The notes below the pieces were generated by a model. The model was given only the letters and a program-made list of their open reading frames with translations. It was not told the DNA's origin and did not search any database. A program made the translations under genes and the position numbers. From positions 2,363,501 to 2,427,500 of the forward strand of contig CAMRHE010000067.1 in assembly GCA_947044405.1 (NCBI GenBank): 64,000 nt of DNA, in the 5' to 3' direction. Source of the stretch: Leptodactylus fallax (taxonomy: Eukaryota; Chordata; Amphibia; Anura; Leptodactylidae). Of the stretch, positions 23,312 to 35,058 are shown piece by piece; the first letter of the stretch is position 1; the number at the start of each line of letters is the position of its first letter.

Positions 23312-24820
23312 TTGACCTCCCTAAACACTCCCATCACCAAGGAGGAACTAGAAGGGGTCCTGAGGGACCTTCCAAATGGGAAAGCCCCAGGCCCAGATGG
23401 GTTCACTTATAATTATTATAAGGTTTTCCAGGGTGAACTTTCTGCTCATCTACTGTCCCTCTTCAATTCCTTCCTTTCAGGCTTCCCCATACCCCCGACT
23501 ATGCTCTCCTCACTGCTCACATTGGTCCCTAAACCGGGTAAGGACTTGCAGGACTGTGCTAATTACCGACCGATTGCTTTGCTGAACACGGACCTGAAAC
23601 TTTTTACCAAACTCCTAGCCAATAGGCTAAATGCTTGGCTCCCTCTGCTTGTCCATAAAGACCAGGTGGGATTCATCCCCTGTCGTCAGGGTGGTGACAA
23701 CACCAGGAGGACTGTGGATTTGGTGGAGGTGGCCAATCATTATTCTACCCCGGCCCTTCTCTTGAGCCTGGACGCTGAAAAGGCTTTTGACCGCATAGAT
23801 TGGTCGTTTATGCATGCTACGCTTAAGGCGTTCGGGCTCACTGGACCCTTCCTCACAGCTATCCAGGCCCTCTATTCCCTACCCTCAGCAGCGATCAAGC
23901 TTCCCCATGCATCCTCTCCCTCCTTACCTATTCGAAATGGCACTAGGCAGGGTTGCCCCCTGTCACCCATCATATTTGCCCTCTGCATTGAACCACTAGC
24001 GGCCAAGATTAGGCGAGACCCTAATATCAAGGGGATCATGGTTCAAGATAAGGAATTTAAGGTCTCTCTCTTCGCGGACGATGTACTCCTCACTCTCACC
24101 TCCCCTCATACTACCCTTCCAAACTTGTTGCGTTTGCTGGAGACCTATGGCGATCTCTCAGGATACAAGGTGAACCCTGCAAAGACTGAGGCACTCCTAC
24201 TCAACATCCCACAGGACCTTCTTCTTCTCCTCCGCAGTAATTACGATTTCCAGTGGCGGGAGTCCTCTATCCGCTACCTGGGAGTCCATATATCCACCTC
24301 CTATGCGACCCTTTACACGGCAAACTACCCGCGGTTGTTTCGTGAGCTGAGAGCCCTATTGGACAAATGGCAACCCTTACCTATCTCCCTTTTAGGGAGA
24401 ATTACTGTGGTCAAGATGACTCTCCTCCCAAAGCTACTGTATTTTTTCGAGACACTCCCGGTTGCGATTCCTCGGGGAGAATTACGGAACCTGCAGAAAG
24501 CTATTTTTCAGTTTATCTGGCAAGCAAAACGACACCGAATACCAAGATCTGTTATGCTGGCAGATAGGTGGTCTGGGGGTATGGCTGTCCCACATCTGTT
24601 ACATTACTACTGGGCGGCCCACTTGCGCCATATCCCATTCTGGGCAGCTATGCCAGCATATACCAGATGGGTGCAGATAGAGAAGCTCTGGCTGGCACCC
24701 ATGCACCCTAATGCGCTCCTGTGGGTCGGCTCCCCCCCGCTCCCCCTGCCTCGTACCTGCTGGGCCCCATTCGGTTTACTAGATCTATCTGGTCTACCTG
24801 TCGTACTAGATTCTCCCTGA
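23312..24820 (+). pseudogene. LINE ORF2, part 2: reverse transcriptase
   Basis: Reverse-transcriptase motifs in order: LPNGKAPGPDGF, TLVPKPGKD..DCANYRPIAL, DQVGFIPCRQ, LLSLDAEKAFDRIDW (first Asp), GTRQGCPLSPIIFAL, the catalytic FADDVLL, and GYKVNPAKTEAL. The order and wording fit the L1/Tx1 group. The frame is continuous from the endonuclease except for the shift near 23219, and it shifts again near 24731, where another run of seven C's occurs. Confidence 0.9.
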
Positions 24821-25764
24821 TGTCCCCGCACTCATCTATGGTCTCCATACTATACAACCCCCTTCTTCCGGAAAGCCTGACCTCTGCCATGATTAAGGTG
24901 TGGTCTAAAGCTGGTCTTTACCGGATTGCTGACATGGTTGACCCTGGAACCTTGGAACTCAGGTCCTTTGCTTACCTTACAGCTAACCAAAACCTGCCAG
25001 GTACAGAATGGTTCCATTATTTGCAGGTGGTTCACTTTGTCCGCTCCCTCCATGGGTCCCTTAAGGTGTCACTTCCCACCGCTTTTGAAAAGATTTGCCG
25101 TGCAGGCACGTCCACTAGAGGCCTTATATCCTCTATTTACCAACTTCTCTCCTCACAAACCACAGGCTCCCCTGTTAGCCACCGCTATATGCTTAAATGG
25201 GAGGAGGCGGTGGGCAAACCCATCTCCCAGGAACAGTGGCGGATTGTATGGTCTCGAGCCCAGAAATCATCTCAGTACATTACATTTAGGGAAGCGCAGT
25301 ATAACCTGTTGATGCATTGGTATCATACCCCGGCTCTCCTCCATGCTTTAAACCCATTGGTTCCCCCATGGTGCTGGCGCTGTGGAGCTGTGGTGGGTAC
25401 CCTGCACCACATCTTTTGGACGTGCCCTCTCATCCTAGGTTTCTGGAGGGAGGTCAGGACTTTGACGACTGCTCTCTTTTTGCAAGAGGTTCCTCTTGAC
25501 CCTCTGGTTTATCTCCTGAACCTTCCCCCCAGGCACCTGAGCAATAAGTCATCCAGGCTTTTCTTGCATCTTTGTACTGCAGCTAAAACTCTCATAGCTA
25601 GAAACTGGAAGAAAGTGAGTCCCCCATCTGGTCTTGAGCTTGTGGCTAGAGTGAAGGATGTGAGGAGTCTTGAATACCTGACCGCTGGCCTAGATAATTC
25701 ACGGGAGGCCTTTGGGGCTATCTGGGAGCCCTGGGACATGTATTGTACATCACAGGGTCTCTGA
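24721..25764 (+). pseudogene. LINE ORF2, part 3: C-terminal region with Cys-rich motif
   Basis: Continuation of ORF2 in a third frame. It includes WCWRCGAVVGTLHHIFWTC, a C-x2-C-x6-H-x5-C-type zinc-knuckle-like motif usual near the end of L1 ORF2. The frame runs to TGA at 25762-25764, followed by a 3' UTR of about 225 nt with AATAAA at about 25971. The true entry point is near 24731; the first codon given is only the ORF limit. Confidence 0.8.
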
Positions 25765-26007
25765 TCTCTAGTCCTCTTCTCCCCTCCCCTCCTTTCCTCT
25801 GGTTCTACCCTTGTCTTCTTAACCCCTTCATCCCTCCCCTCCCTTGTTTACTGTCTAATTTGAATGCATATTGCTTAAGGGAGAAGAGGCGGATAGCCTC
25901 TACCTACCTCATTGCTTCCTGCTTGTTTGATCTTTTTTCTCTTTATACTTTGTTAATGAAAAATTTTTCAATAAAAATTACAGTTAAATTAAAAAAAAAA
26001 CACACAT

Positions 26008-26340
26008 GCTAGTGTATGTCTGCTTTTGATCCATGCCTAAACCGCATGACATCCACAAAAAAAAAAAAAAAAAAAAAAGATGATGTCTTTATTTTTTAGC
26101 ATCGCCTACCAATCAATCTGTTTTCACAGCCCCATAGATATGACTGGCCTAGATGAGCAGAGACAAGAAAAATTTTGTGTATGCAACAATTTTTTTTCTT
26201 ACTGAGCCTCTGTCCATGGAAAAAAGGCATGTGTGAATTGCTTCATTAACTGTTATGTCAGTTTTCTGTCCGTGAGCTGTTTTTTCACGGACAGCACTTG
26301 AATGGAGAAATTGTTCTTGTGAAAGAGCCCCAAGAGTGTG
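26008..26340. repeat. Local repeat, right partner of 18185-18640
   Basis: It starts at GCTAGTGTATGTCTGC directly after the LINE's 3' target duplication and mirrors the landmarks listed for 18185-18640. It has an internal A-run (26058-26078). Confidence 0.55.
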
Positions 26341-26398
26341 TAGTGTCACGTCCTATTGACAAGGAGAATGGCAGCACTCAGTTGTTAAATAATTTATG

Positions 26399-26601
26399 CT
26401 GAGGCCCCACGTTGCAGAAAACAGCTTTTTTTGTTGTAGATTTTTTGAGCCAAAACCAATATAGGCTACGACAGGAATGGGAAATATATAGGAAGTTCTT
26501 ACACTTCTTCCTTCTGCTCAATCCACTCCTGGCTTTGGCTCAGAAAAACGTAGCAAAGTCTGCAAAAAAAAATGCTGCTTTTCCGCAACGTGGGGCCTCA
26601 G
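26399..26601. repeat. Palindromic MITE with 17-bp perfect inverted termini
   Basis: CTGAGGCCCCACGTTGC at 26399-26415 is the exact complement of GCAACGTGGGGCCTCAG at 26585-26601. The inner arms carry AAACAGC and GCTGCTTTT next to homopolymer runs. No coding potential is seen. Confidence 0.85.
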
Positions 26602-26738
26602 AATTATACATTTTCCAAGAGCAATAACAGAGCACATTACAGAATTCCAGGAAAGGGTTCATCAGCATTCTTAATTTGTAAGGAATGCAAGTATTCTCTA
26701 AAGGAGACATATCATGAGGGGTGACAGACTATCTAAGG

Positions 26739-26913
26739 CTGAGGCCACACATTGTGGAAATGCAGCTGTTTTGTTGAAGATTTTGCTAATTTTTTTTGAG
26801 CCAAAGCCAGGAGTGGATTGAGCAGAATGGAGAAGTATAAGAACTTCCTATATATTTCCCATTCCTTGTTTAGGCATTGTTGGCTCAAAAAAATCTGCAA
26901 CGTGGAGCCTCTG
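26739..26913. repeat. Second MITE of the CTGAGGCC family, core inverted
   Basis: Termini are CTGAGGCCACACATTGTGG and GCAACGTGGAGCCTCTG. Its core (GAGCCAAAGCCAGGAGTGG, then AACTTCCTATATATTTCCC) is the reverse complement of the core of 26399-26601, so the two neighbours could form a hairpin. Confidence 0.75.
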
Positions 26914-27137
26914 TCTAAAGGAGTTATCCCACAGAGAATATTAGAGGGAATTTACTAACCCATCTATGCCAGCTTTCTGACTTTTCTGATGGCCCTTTCT
27001 TGCACCAAAGATGTTTAACATTGTTCCTTCTGCGCCCCACTCACCACTTTTTACTAAAGTGGGCAGGGTGGACAGAGGTGATGATGTCTTGGCTTGACAA
27101 ATTTACTAAAACTCACCCCAGAAAGCAGCTGCATATA

Positions 27138-28508
27138 CAGTGGGGAAAAAAAAGTATTTAGTCAGCCACCAATTGTGCAAGTTCTCCCACTTAAAAAGAT
27201 GAGGCCGGCCTGTAATTGTCATCATAGGTAGACCTCAACTATGAGAGACAAAATGAGAAAACAAATCCAGAAAATCACATTGTCTGATTTTTTAAGAATT
27301 TATTTGAAAATTATGGTGGAAAATAAGTATTTGGTCAATAACAAAAGTTCATCTCAATACTTTGTTATATATCCTTTGTTGGCAATGACAGAGGTCAAAC
27401 GTTTTCTGTAAGTCTTCACAAGGTTGGCACACACTGTTGCTGGTATGTTGGCCCATTCCTCCATGCAGATCTCCGCTAGAGCAGGGATGTTTTGGGGCTG
27501 TCGCTGGGCAACACGGACTTTCAACTCCCTCCAAAGGTTTTCTATGGGGTTGAGATCTGGAGACTGGCTAGGCCACTCCAGGACCTTGAAATGCTTCTTA
27601 CGAAGCCACTCCTTCATTGCCCTGGTGGTGTGCTTGGGATCATTGTCATGCTGAAAGACCCAGCCATGTTTCAGCTTCAATGCCCTTGCTGATGGAAGGA
27701 GGTTTGCACTCAAAATCTCACGATACATGGCCCCATTCATTCTTTCATGTACACGGATCAGTTGTCCTGGTCCCTTTGCAGAGAAACAGCCCCAAAGCAT
27801 GATGTTGCCACCCCCATGCTTCACAGTAGGTATGGTGTTCTTTGGATGCAACTCAGCATTCACTCTCCTCCAAACACGACGAGTTGTGTTTTTACCAAAC
27901 AGTTCTACTTTGGTTTCATCTGACCATATGACATTCTCCCAATACTCTTCTGGAACATCCAAATGCTCTCTAGCAAACTTCAGACGGGCCCGGATATGTA
28001 CTGGCTTAAGCAGGGGGACACGTCTGGCACTGCAGGATCTGAGTCCCTGGTGGCATAGTGTGTTACTGACGGTAGCCTTTGTTACGTTAGTCCCAGCTTT
28101 CTGCAGGTCATTCACTAGGTCCCCCCGTGTGGTTCTGGGATTTTTGCTCACCGTTCTTGTGATCATTTTGACCCCACGGTGTGAGATCTTACGTGGAGCC
28201 CCTGATCGAGGGAGATTATCAGTGGTCTTGTATGTCTTCCATTTTCTAATTATTGCTCCCACAGTTGATTTCATTACACCAAGCTGCTTGCCTATTGCAG
28301 ATTCAGTCTTCCCAGCCTGGTGCTGGTCTACAATTTTGTTTCTGGTGTCCTTCCACAGCTCTTTGGTCTTCACCATAGTGGAGTTTGGAGTGTGACTGTT
28401 TGAGGTTGTGGACAGGAGTCTTTTATACTGATAACAATGTCAAACAGGAGCCATTGCTACAGGTAATGAGTGGAGGACAGAGAAGTCTCTTAAAGAAGAA
28501 GTTACAGA
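27138..28508 (-). mobile_element. Tc1-like transposon with one terminal repeat missing
   Basis: The end at 27138 is CAGTGGGGAAAAAAAAGTAT, preceded by TA, followed by CAGCCACCAATTGTGCAAG and other features of a common vertebrate Tc1 family. At the opposite side the sequence after about 28508 no longer resembles the expected inverted terminus. The transposase inside is intact. With only one terminus the copy should not be mobilisable. Confidence 0.85.
27354..28376 (-). CDS. Tc1-like transposase, intact DD34E
   Basis: The 340-aa ORF starts at ATG 28376 ([20 protein letters not shown]). Paired-like helix-turn-helix segments occupy about residues 1-110. Catalytic motifs are [13 protein letters not shown] (first Asp), [11 protein letters not shown] (second Asp) and [15 protein letters not shown] (Glu). 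By my count 34 residues separate the second Asp from the Glu, the classical Tc1 DD34E spacing. No stop or frameshift is present. Whether it is transcribed cannot be told: its 5' terminal repeat is gone. Confidence 0.93.
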   Translation of the reverse strand: MVKTKELWKDTRNKIVDQHQAGKTESAIGKQLGVMKSTVGAIIRKWKTYKTTDNLPRSGAPRKISHRGVKMITRTVSKNPRTTRGDLVNDLQKAGTNVTKATVSNTLCHQGLRSCSARRVPLLKPVHIRARLKFAREHLDVPEEYWENVIWSDETKVELFGKNTTRRVWRRVNAELHPKNTIPTVKHGGGNIMLWGCFSAKGPGQLIRVHERMNGAMYREILSANLLPSARALKLKHGWVFQHDNDPKHTTRAMKEWLRKKHFKVLEWPSQSPDLNPIENLWRELKVRVAQRQPQNIPALAEICMEEWANIPATVCANLVKTYRKRLTSVIANKGYITKY

Positions 28509-28509
28509 A

Positions 28510-29735
28510 TTTTTGACATTTACTTGCATTGTATGGTGTCACCTTGTGTTCAAAGTATATAGCGTTGTCCACCTAATGAGTGTTGGAGGACACACATGCT
28601 CAGTCACTTTTCCCACAGCCAGCAGGTCTCTGCATAGTGATCCCCAGCTCACTGTAGATCAGAAAATATAAACAGCCTTCTCCCTTGCTTGTCACTGAAA
28701 GAGCAAAACCTCTGCAGCAGCATGGCAGGATAGCTGAAAAGACCCTTTTACAAGGGAAATATTCTATCAGCTGCCAGTGGGGGAAGGAGACTGATTCTAG
28801 CAGCACATATTAGTTACAAAACCAAGAAGGACATCTACAAGCTACACATGATAAAAATGATAAACTGTTACAAAGTTTTTTCAGGCTAAAGATATTTATG
28901 ATCTAACCTTATGATAGGTCATCAATATTGGATGGTTGAGGCTCTGGCACCCCCACCGATCAGCTGTCCACAGGGATCGGAGCATGCAAAGAGAAAGAAG
29001 TCAGAAGCAAACTACTACATTCTGTGTGTATATTTCAGCTTCAACAGCTCCTGTAAACTGTTGGAGCTAGGTGATCGGATAGTGATGGCCTATCCTAAGG
29101 ATAGGTCATATTTTTAGCCTCTAAAATCCCTTTAATAACATCAAATGACTTTAAAACAGCTATTAGCAGTATTTGAAGAAATATAGTATGAAAATGATGG
29201 GACTACATCTATGAATAAGATATTCATTAAAATGTTATTCCCAGAGAGACCTCCCAGAGATTTACCTAATGTACTTTAGTTTTAAGTAACATATTTGGTT
29301 GCTGGAAGCTTAAGGTGTCACTCCAACAAGTAGTTAAATACCTGCTTTCTAAATGCCTCCTAATAACTTTACCGATAACTTACATTTCATGTATTTTTTA
29401 GTAATAGTCAACCCATTATGTACAAAGTGACAATATAATATCAATTTGAACATGACTCTTAGAAAAAAATACGATTGCTAAGAGCTGGTAATGTGAGAGA
29501 GAGCCGAATTTCAACAATTATTGTACTATAGCCAAAATTTTTTTTATCTTTGAATGTTCTTTGTCTTGTCAAAATGTCATTTATAAAAGTTTCAAAAAAG
29601 TTTTAAAATTCAAGTTTGAAAAATTGACTAGATGTGTATAAGATTGTGTAACTGACCACTCAAGTATTTGAGTATTGTCTGAAGGCCCAGAGTAAGATAT
29701 GGGTCCATAGCCCACCCCAAGACAAAAGCCTGCAA
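28510..29735. other. Non-coding stretch; partial MITE at 28880-29135
   Basis: No gene is seen. The part near 28880-29135 contains GATCAGCTGTCCACAGGGAT and ATGGCCTATCCTAAGGATAGG, as in other MITEs of the window. The remainder is AT-rich. Confidence 0.45.
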
Positions 29736-29737
29736 GC

Positions 29738-30505
29738 TTAAAGGAGTTGTCCGGGATAAAATGCAATTTCTACACTAATCTAAACACCCTCCCCCCACCT
29801 ACTTTCTAAATTACTTTAACAAAAATGTATATTTACCCATATTCCTGGCGCAGTCATGGACATTTTCTGATTATCCGGTGACCTTCTGTTTCGCCGTTTC
29901 AAGAAAAAGGAACGTCACCAATACTAACTCCCTCACCACATTGTACTTACTTACCTGTCTCCCTGTCCAGACTTCCTTCTGTGTGGATGGCTCCTCCTCT
30001 ACTTTGACACTCTGCCAGCACGTGTGCAATAGAGCCGGAGTCCCAGCATTGTGCTGTAGCAGGCACTCCATCTCTATTTCGCAGGCGTGGGAGGCTGGGA
30101 GACTGGCTACAGTGCAATGCCAGGACTATTGCGCACGCGCCTCCAGACATCAGAGAAGAGGAGGAGCCCTCCCCACAGAAGGAAGTCTGGACAGGAAGAC
30201 AGGTAAGTGGTGGGGGGGTGGGCTGAGTTAGTTAGTTATGAAAGGCTAGTAGTGGGCAGGAAGGGGAGGGAGTGAGAGGGAGGTAGTGTGAGTCAGCCTA
30301 CAACTACCATAATGCATTGCATAAGCTAAGAAAGCAGGAAGCTACACCATGTAAACAAATGCACAGGATGCCAGGAGCTCCCAGAGAAACCCAGAAAATC
30401 ACTCAAAACACTGCTAAAGGCATTTGGGTGCACTTATTAACCAATTAATAGCATTAACAGACCTTTTTTTAAAAAAAGATTTTTTGCCCGGAAAACCCCT
30501 TTAGC
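29738..30505. repeat. Large foldback MITE
   Basis: Left TTAA AGGAGTTGTCCGGGATAAA and right TTTGCCCGGAAAACCCCT TTAG. Strong inner arms: CAGACTTCCTTCTGTGTGG near 29968 pairs with CCACAGAAGGAAGTCTG near 30173, and GGCTCCTCCTCT pairs with AGAGGAGGAGCC-like sequence. Length is about 770 bp. Parts of the same family surround the nested MITE at 59462-60053. Confidence 0.7.
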
Positions 30506-30509
30506 CTTT

Positions 30510-32710
30510 TCTGAGTAGCAGGCCCCTATAGTTGTGGAGCTTCCACTACCTAGCCAGGCATTGAGCAGTTGCAAATATTTATTTATATGACCAGCTTCAA
30601 GCCAAACTTTGATGACATCACTGCTCAACACTGGTTTGGTAACACCATCGGTCCCACCTATATAAGACCTAGGGTGAAACCATTGCACAAGGACTGTAAA
30701 AATGGTTCTCCCACCACATGTAACGTAATCTAATCCACCTCCTAGCTTTTTCTGTTATGAGGGCACTGTGAATCCTTAAAAAAGTACTGTTCATATACCT
30801 ATACTACTAAGATATGCGACCTTTACTATTTCATGTTGGACACAATGTAGTTTTTTTCCCCTACGAAAAATCTGTGTTTTGGAGTTGGTGGGTCAAACCT
30901 TCAACTCTGACTCCTCTATTTTTCAATAGCCCTACTCCTTCTTTGGCCCTAATTTCTTTATAAATGGCATCCATGGACTTTATAAGTGACAGCCATGGTC
31001 ACATATATATGCACTAAAGTTCCTCTAATTCATGAAAAAACTAGAGAATAACAAAAGGTTGACACTAGCGCCAGGCTCTCCATCGTTCTGGTCTATCGGG
31101 TGACCCAAACGACGGAGATCCAGACCGCTACAACATCGGTTACACATGGAGATCGGCTGACCCCATTAACTATAATGGGGTCCACTGGGTTTTCACGATT
31201 TCAAAACTGAAAGCGTTGGTGAAAAAAGTCTTCCTTTCAGGACTTTCTTCTCTACCGATTTTCGACAGTCTTTGCAACTGAGACTCCAGTGCAGATGTGA
31301 ACCCAGCCTAACTTTGTATAAATGTAACTATGCAACAAATTATACATCTAATTATACAATATTGCTAATTGTATAATAGAACTTAAACTAAACAATTTTA
31401 TTTTGATGCTCGAGTTGGTAATTTTTTTTTACGAATTCATCCAAAACTTGCCCGGGCTCCAACTCTACAGCCCTGCTAAAAATACTGTAACTTACCTACC
31501 ATCTTCACCAAGCAATCTTACCTATATGACCCTCCCCACCAGTTACTAAGGAATATTGTCTACAGTAGCTCTCACTTCACTGACCAGTCTTCTCTCTTCA
31601 CTAACTACCAAGAACTATACAGTAAATCCTCTCCACCAGATGTTACCTGTCTTTCTCCTATTAAAAAAAAAAAAAAATCGGGTAACTACCTATCTCTCCC
31701 TCCAACATTTATTATTGGAGAGCAAGTAACCTACCCAATCTGCATCTTTGTACCAGATACCTGATGTCTTACATACTAGTTAAGAGCAAGATATTCCATA
31801 GTCTACTTATGCATTGTACATATTTGCCAGGAATATCACCTCCTTTCCCTACTGGACACCAAAAAATAAAACCATCATGGTGCCCATGTTATTCGACAGA
31901 TAATATTATATTCCATAATGACACATAGTACCTGCTAGACTATAATCAGACACTATGGAATACATTATATAAGACAGACCACCAAACGCTACCTTATAAG
32001 TTCCCTGAAGAGGGGGCTTGACAATCTAAACAGAGTTATCTCATAGATACGACTATTTCATATCTATACTGTTTATAGCTCCTAAACCACAAAACAATCT
32101 CATTCACTTAATTAAAGGAGAGTTCCAGATCCTAACGTCCATCACCTATCCAGTTAATACTACCAATGTTAATGGCTGAAATGCCCCTTTAAATGGGTTC
32201 ACAATGTAATTTCTAAAAAATAGAACAGAAAGCATTTCATAGACAGAACTGTCATGATAAGTATGATTTACAGAGGTCTTTTTGGTTATTCACACACCTG
32301 ATATAGTTCTCACTCTTGAGTGTTTTCGGGTACTCTCAAGAGGACTGCAGTCGTTGATCCTTCCCGGTAATCCTGCCAAGGACCAGTAAAAAGACAAAAC
32401 CTTGCAAAACAGTGACACAATAGCATGTTTTGGACGTAGACCGAGTCGTTCGTCCGGTTTCAATACAATACTGCAATTATTCAGTATGTGCAATTTACAG
32501 AGGAAAGGAACGCCAAAATTTACAGGTCACAAATTCATCCAGTGCATTTTTTTTTATAAAGCTACAATAAATGAAAAAGAAAAAAACTTTGTGGACTTCA
32601 CTTTGTGATACAATAATTTAATAAAAATAAATTAATATGGTAATTGGAATATGTTGGGTTTGGGGATGGAAAGGGGAGGTTGTACAAATAACTACAATTA
32701 CTTCTGCTTC
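30510..32710. other. Non-coding stretch; one MITE relic
   Basis: No gene recognised. A palindromic-repeat relic lies at about 31060-31310 (TATAATGGGGTCCACTGGG, GCAGATGTGAACCCAGCCT), of the same family as 49342-49696. An A-run occurs at 31662-31676. The rest is AT-rich without clear structure. Confidence 0.4.
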
Positions 32711-32720
32711 AAGCTGCTGG

Positions 32721-33040
32721 ATCACTAAAGGTGTTTCCGGGCTATGTTAATTTGTCAGTAGAGGTCCAACACCCAGGACTGCTGCTGATCAGCTGTTTGA
32801 AGCAGCAGAGTCTTCCTGACTTCTGATTCTTGGTTATACCTAGTGTGATACCAGGCATAGCTGGTATATAAATGTATGGCACTGTGCTTGGTTTTCTGTT
32901 AAGAGGCTATAGTGCTCACCCAACACCCAAATGCTGCAGTTTCTTCAAACAGCTGATCAGCGTTGGCCCCTGCTTATATTCAATCAATGACCTTCCTATG
33001 GATAGGTAATCAACTAATAAGCCTGGGAACGCCTTTAAAT
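32721..33040. repeat. AGGGG-type palindromic MITE
   Basis: Left CTAAAGGTGTTTCCGGGC, right GCCTGGGAACGCCTTTAA. Internal arms GCTGATCAGCTGTTTGAAGC near 32785 and TTCAAACAGCTGATCAGC near 32944 are inverted. No ORF. Confidence 0.65.
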
Positions 33041-33204
33041 GTATAATTAATATGCATTAATAATTAGTATAGAAAATATGAATAGGAACACAAGGAAGCA
33101 TGGACACTTGCAGAAAGGGGAGTTTTAGGATAGAATACCAAATTCTAAGAAATCTAGCAGCAGCTAGTAGCACAAACCATAAGAGACAATAGGTGTCTTG
33201 TAGT

Positions 33205-33450
33205 GCAGCACGGTGGCTCAGTGGTTACCACTGCAGCCTTGCAGCACTGGAGTCCTGGGTATGAATCCTACCAAGCACAACATCTGCAAGGAGTTTGTAT
33301 GTTCTCCGTGGGTTTCCTCTGGTTTCCTCCCATATTCCAAAGACATACTGATAGGGAATGTAGATTGTGAGCCCTATAGGACAGTGACTGCAATGTCTGT
33401 AAAGCACTGTGTAATATGATGGTGCTATATAAGTAAGCATAATAAATAAA
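33205..33450 (+). repeat. tRNA-derived SINE (V-SINE-like), nearly complete
   Basis: A tRNA-like head has an A box TGGCTCAGTGG (33214-33224) and a B box GGGTATGAATCC (33257-33268), the pol III internal promoter. It is followed by the conserved centre GTTTGTATGTTCTCCGTGGG and a LINE-related tail CGCTATATAA-like (GGTGCTATATAAGTAAGCAT) ending in AATAAATAAA. I assign it to the V-SINE type from the centre sequence. A truncated relative is at 9370-9495. Confidence 0.8.
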
Positions 33451-34019
33451 TTTGTCACTAACTTTCGTACAGATAGCTACTATTTTGTCTGTTTTTATGT
33501 AGTTTATTCAGTAGTTAACAATAACTTGACTCTAAATATTTTTTTTTTCCCTTTAAACATCAGGGAACATGGAAGGAAAAGAGACATGCGTGGGACAAAT
33601 TGGATAGCTTGGTTATGGCTCCTGGGTTTGTCATATGAAATTCTGACCTTCAAAGGGTGTCAGCCGAAGGGAAAGCCCAGGATACCAGACAACCTCTTGC
33701 TGTGTGCTTCTGGCCATTACTGAAATTCTACTTCTTTTACTTGGTATGTTTTCTGAGAAGTGGCCCTTTGTATTATGCTCATCATAGTATGTTATGCAAG
33801 ACTTACAGGTGACAAGTTCCAGCAACCAGACATGCAAAATCATGGTCAGAGTCTCTCACATGTTTCAGATTAAAAAGACAAAGCCTTACTCGTAGTGTGT
33901 TTCATCGTAACTATTCTTCTTTCATCTCCTTAACTAAATACATCTGAATACTCTTAAAAAACAACAGAGAATGTTTTGTGCACTTGTATCCAAAACATGG
34001 TATACCAATCTAAATATAC

Positions 34020-34200
34020 AGTATACAGGAGTTACTACAGCTTCCACTCTTCTGGGGAGGCTTTCTACAAGAGTACTATGGTAATTTTAGCCCATTCATC
34101 CAGAAGAGCATTTGTGAGGTCAGACACTTGATATTAGAGGAGAGGTCCTGGCTTACATTCTCCATTTTCGATGATTTTTATGCCAGACAAGGTTTGGAGC
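34020..34200 (-). pseudogene. Relic of a Tc1-like transposase gene
   Basis: CAGCTTCCACTCTTCTGGGG and 'CCCATTCATCCAGAAGAGCA' followed by TTTGTGAGGTCAGACACTTG match, by memory, the antisense of a widespread fish/amphibian Tc1 transposase ('..DEWA..' region). The copy is short and decayed. The family name is not certain. Confidence 0.5.
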
Positions 34201-34669
34201 TTTGCAGTTATTGAGTCACAGAGTGACTTTTATGCACTATGTACCTCAATACTTGATGACCAAGCTATGTAGCTTTATAAGGTTTTCCATTTTGTGGCAG
34301 AGTTGCTGTGATTCTCCAGGAGCCACAAGGAGCCACTAGTAATACTTCAGATCTTTAGTAAATTTGGACCTCTTGATCACAGTTATAGAATTTTCTTGTG
34401 TACTTATATTGTTTAGACAAGGTAGTGATATCTGCTTCAATTTTAAGTAATTTTTACAGGATCACATGTTTTTAATGTGATTCTTCAATAATGCTTGGAT
34501 ATTTTTACAAGATCACAGTGCTGGAATGATAACTATTGTTACTACTTACCTGGGAACCGATCTGGTGATTCCTGCTTCTCTGTGCATTGAGAGATAAATT
34601 TCTATATTCTACAAGGTGGTGAGTTGATATACACATTTATTCCTTTGTCTATGTTATAAATAGATTATA

Positions 34670-34815
34670 ATGGGGTCCGCCAGGTTTCCGCCTGATTTCC
34701 GCCCGAAAATGCGGAGAGAAAAGCGCTTCATGCAGGACTTTTCTCTCCACATTTTTAAAGCGAAATGGGGAACGGAATTCCCCAGCGGAGAGCCAGGGAA
34801 GGTGTGAACCTAGAC
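34670..34815. repeat. Arm of a 'TATAATGGGGTCCG' palindromic MITE
   Basis: ATTATAATGGGGTCCGCCAG, then GGAGAGAAAAGCGCTTCATG, ending GGAAGGTGTGAACCTAGAC. It represents roughly one half of the family best seen at 49342-49696. Confidence 0.6.
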
Positions 34816-35058
34816 TTAAATAGACACATGTAATGTTAGTGTACCCTGTGCAGAAGCTGCAGCAAAAATAAACTTTTACTGCCAAGTTTCCCCACAGATT
34901 ACAGGTGATCACTTAAGGCCCAGCAAGGGGACATGATGGGATCGATTTATTGTTAAGGCGCCCTTCTAGCAAGTAAGAATTCTTTAAGTTCACTGGCCTT
35001 GCCTACAGTGGTATCAGTCAATTTAGTGGTCAGGAAATGATGGAGGAATTGCACCAAT

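Larger units (their letters stand above)
18656..25991 (+). mobile_element. Tx1/L1-like LINE, nearly full length
   Basis: The element begins GGGGGGCGTGGCCTGGACG and ends with CAATAAAAATTAC and an A-run. Direct repeats of nine A's plus CACACAT flank it (18640-18655 and 25992-26007), the mark of target-primed reverse transcription. It has an ORF1 (nucleic-acid-binding protein) and an ORF2 (APE-type endonuclease, reverse transcriptase, C-terminal Cys-rich region). ORF1 is split by an inserted segment, and three frame changes break the coding regions. The endonuclease and RT sequences resemble the L1 superfamily, Tx1 branch, first described in Xenopus. Confidence 0.9.

Noticed and set aside
27424..28395. 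Plus-strand ORFs up to 222 aa over the Tc1 copy at 27138-28508
   Set aside because: Antisense of the transposase; no independent domain.
33205..33270. tRNA-like sequence with A and B boxes
   Set aside because: It is the head of a SINE with a conserved centre and LINE-like tail; it does not fold into a complete tRNA.
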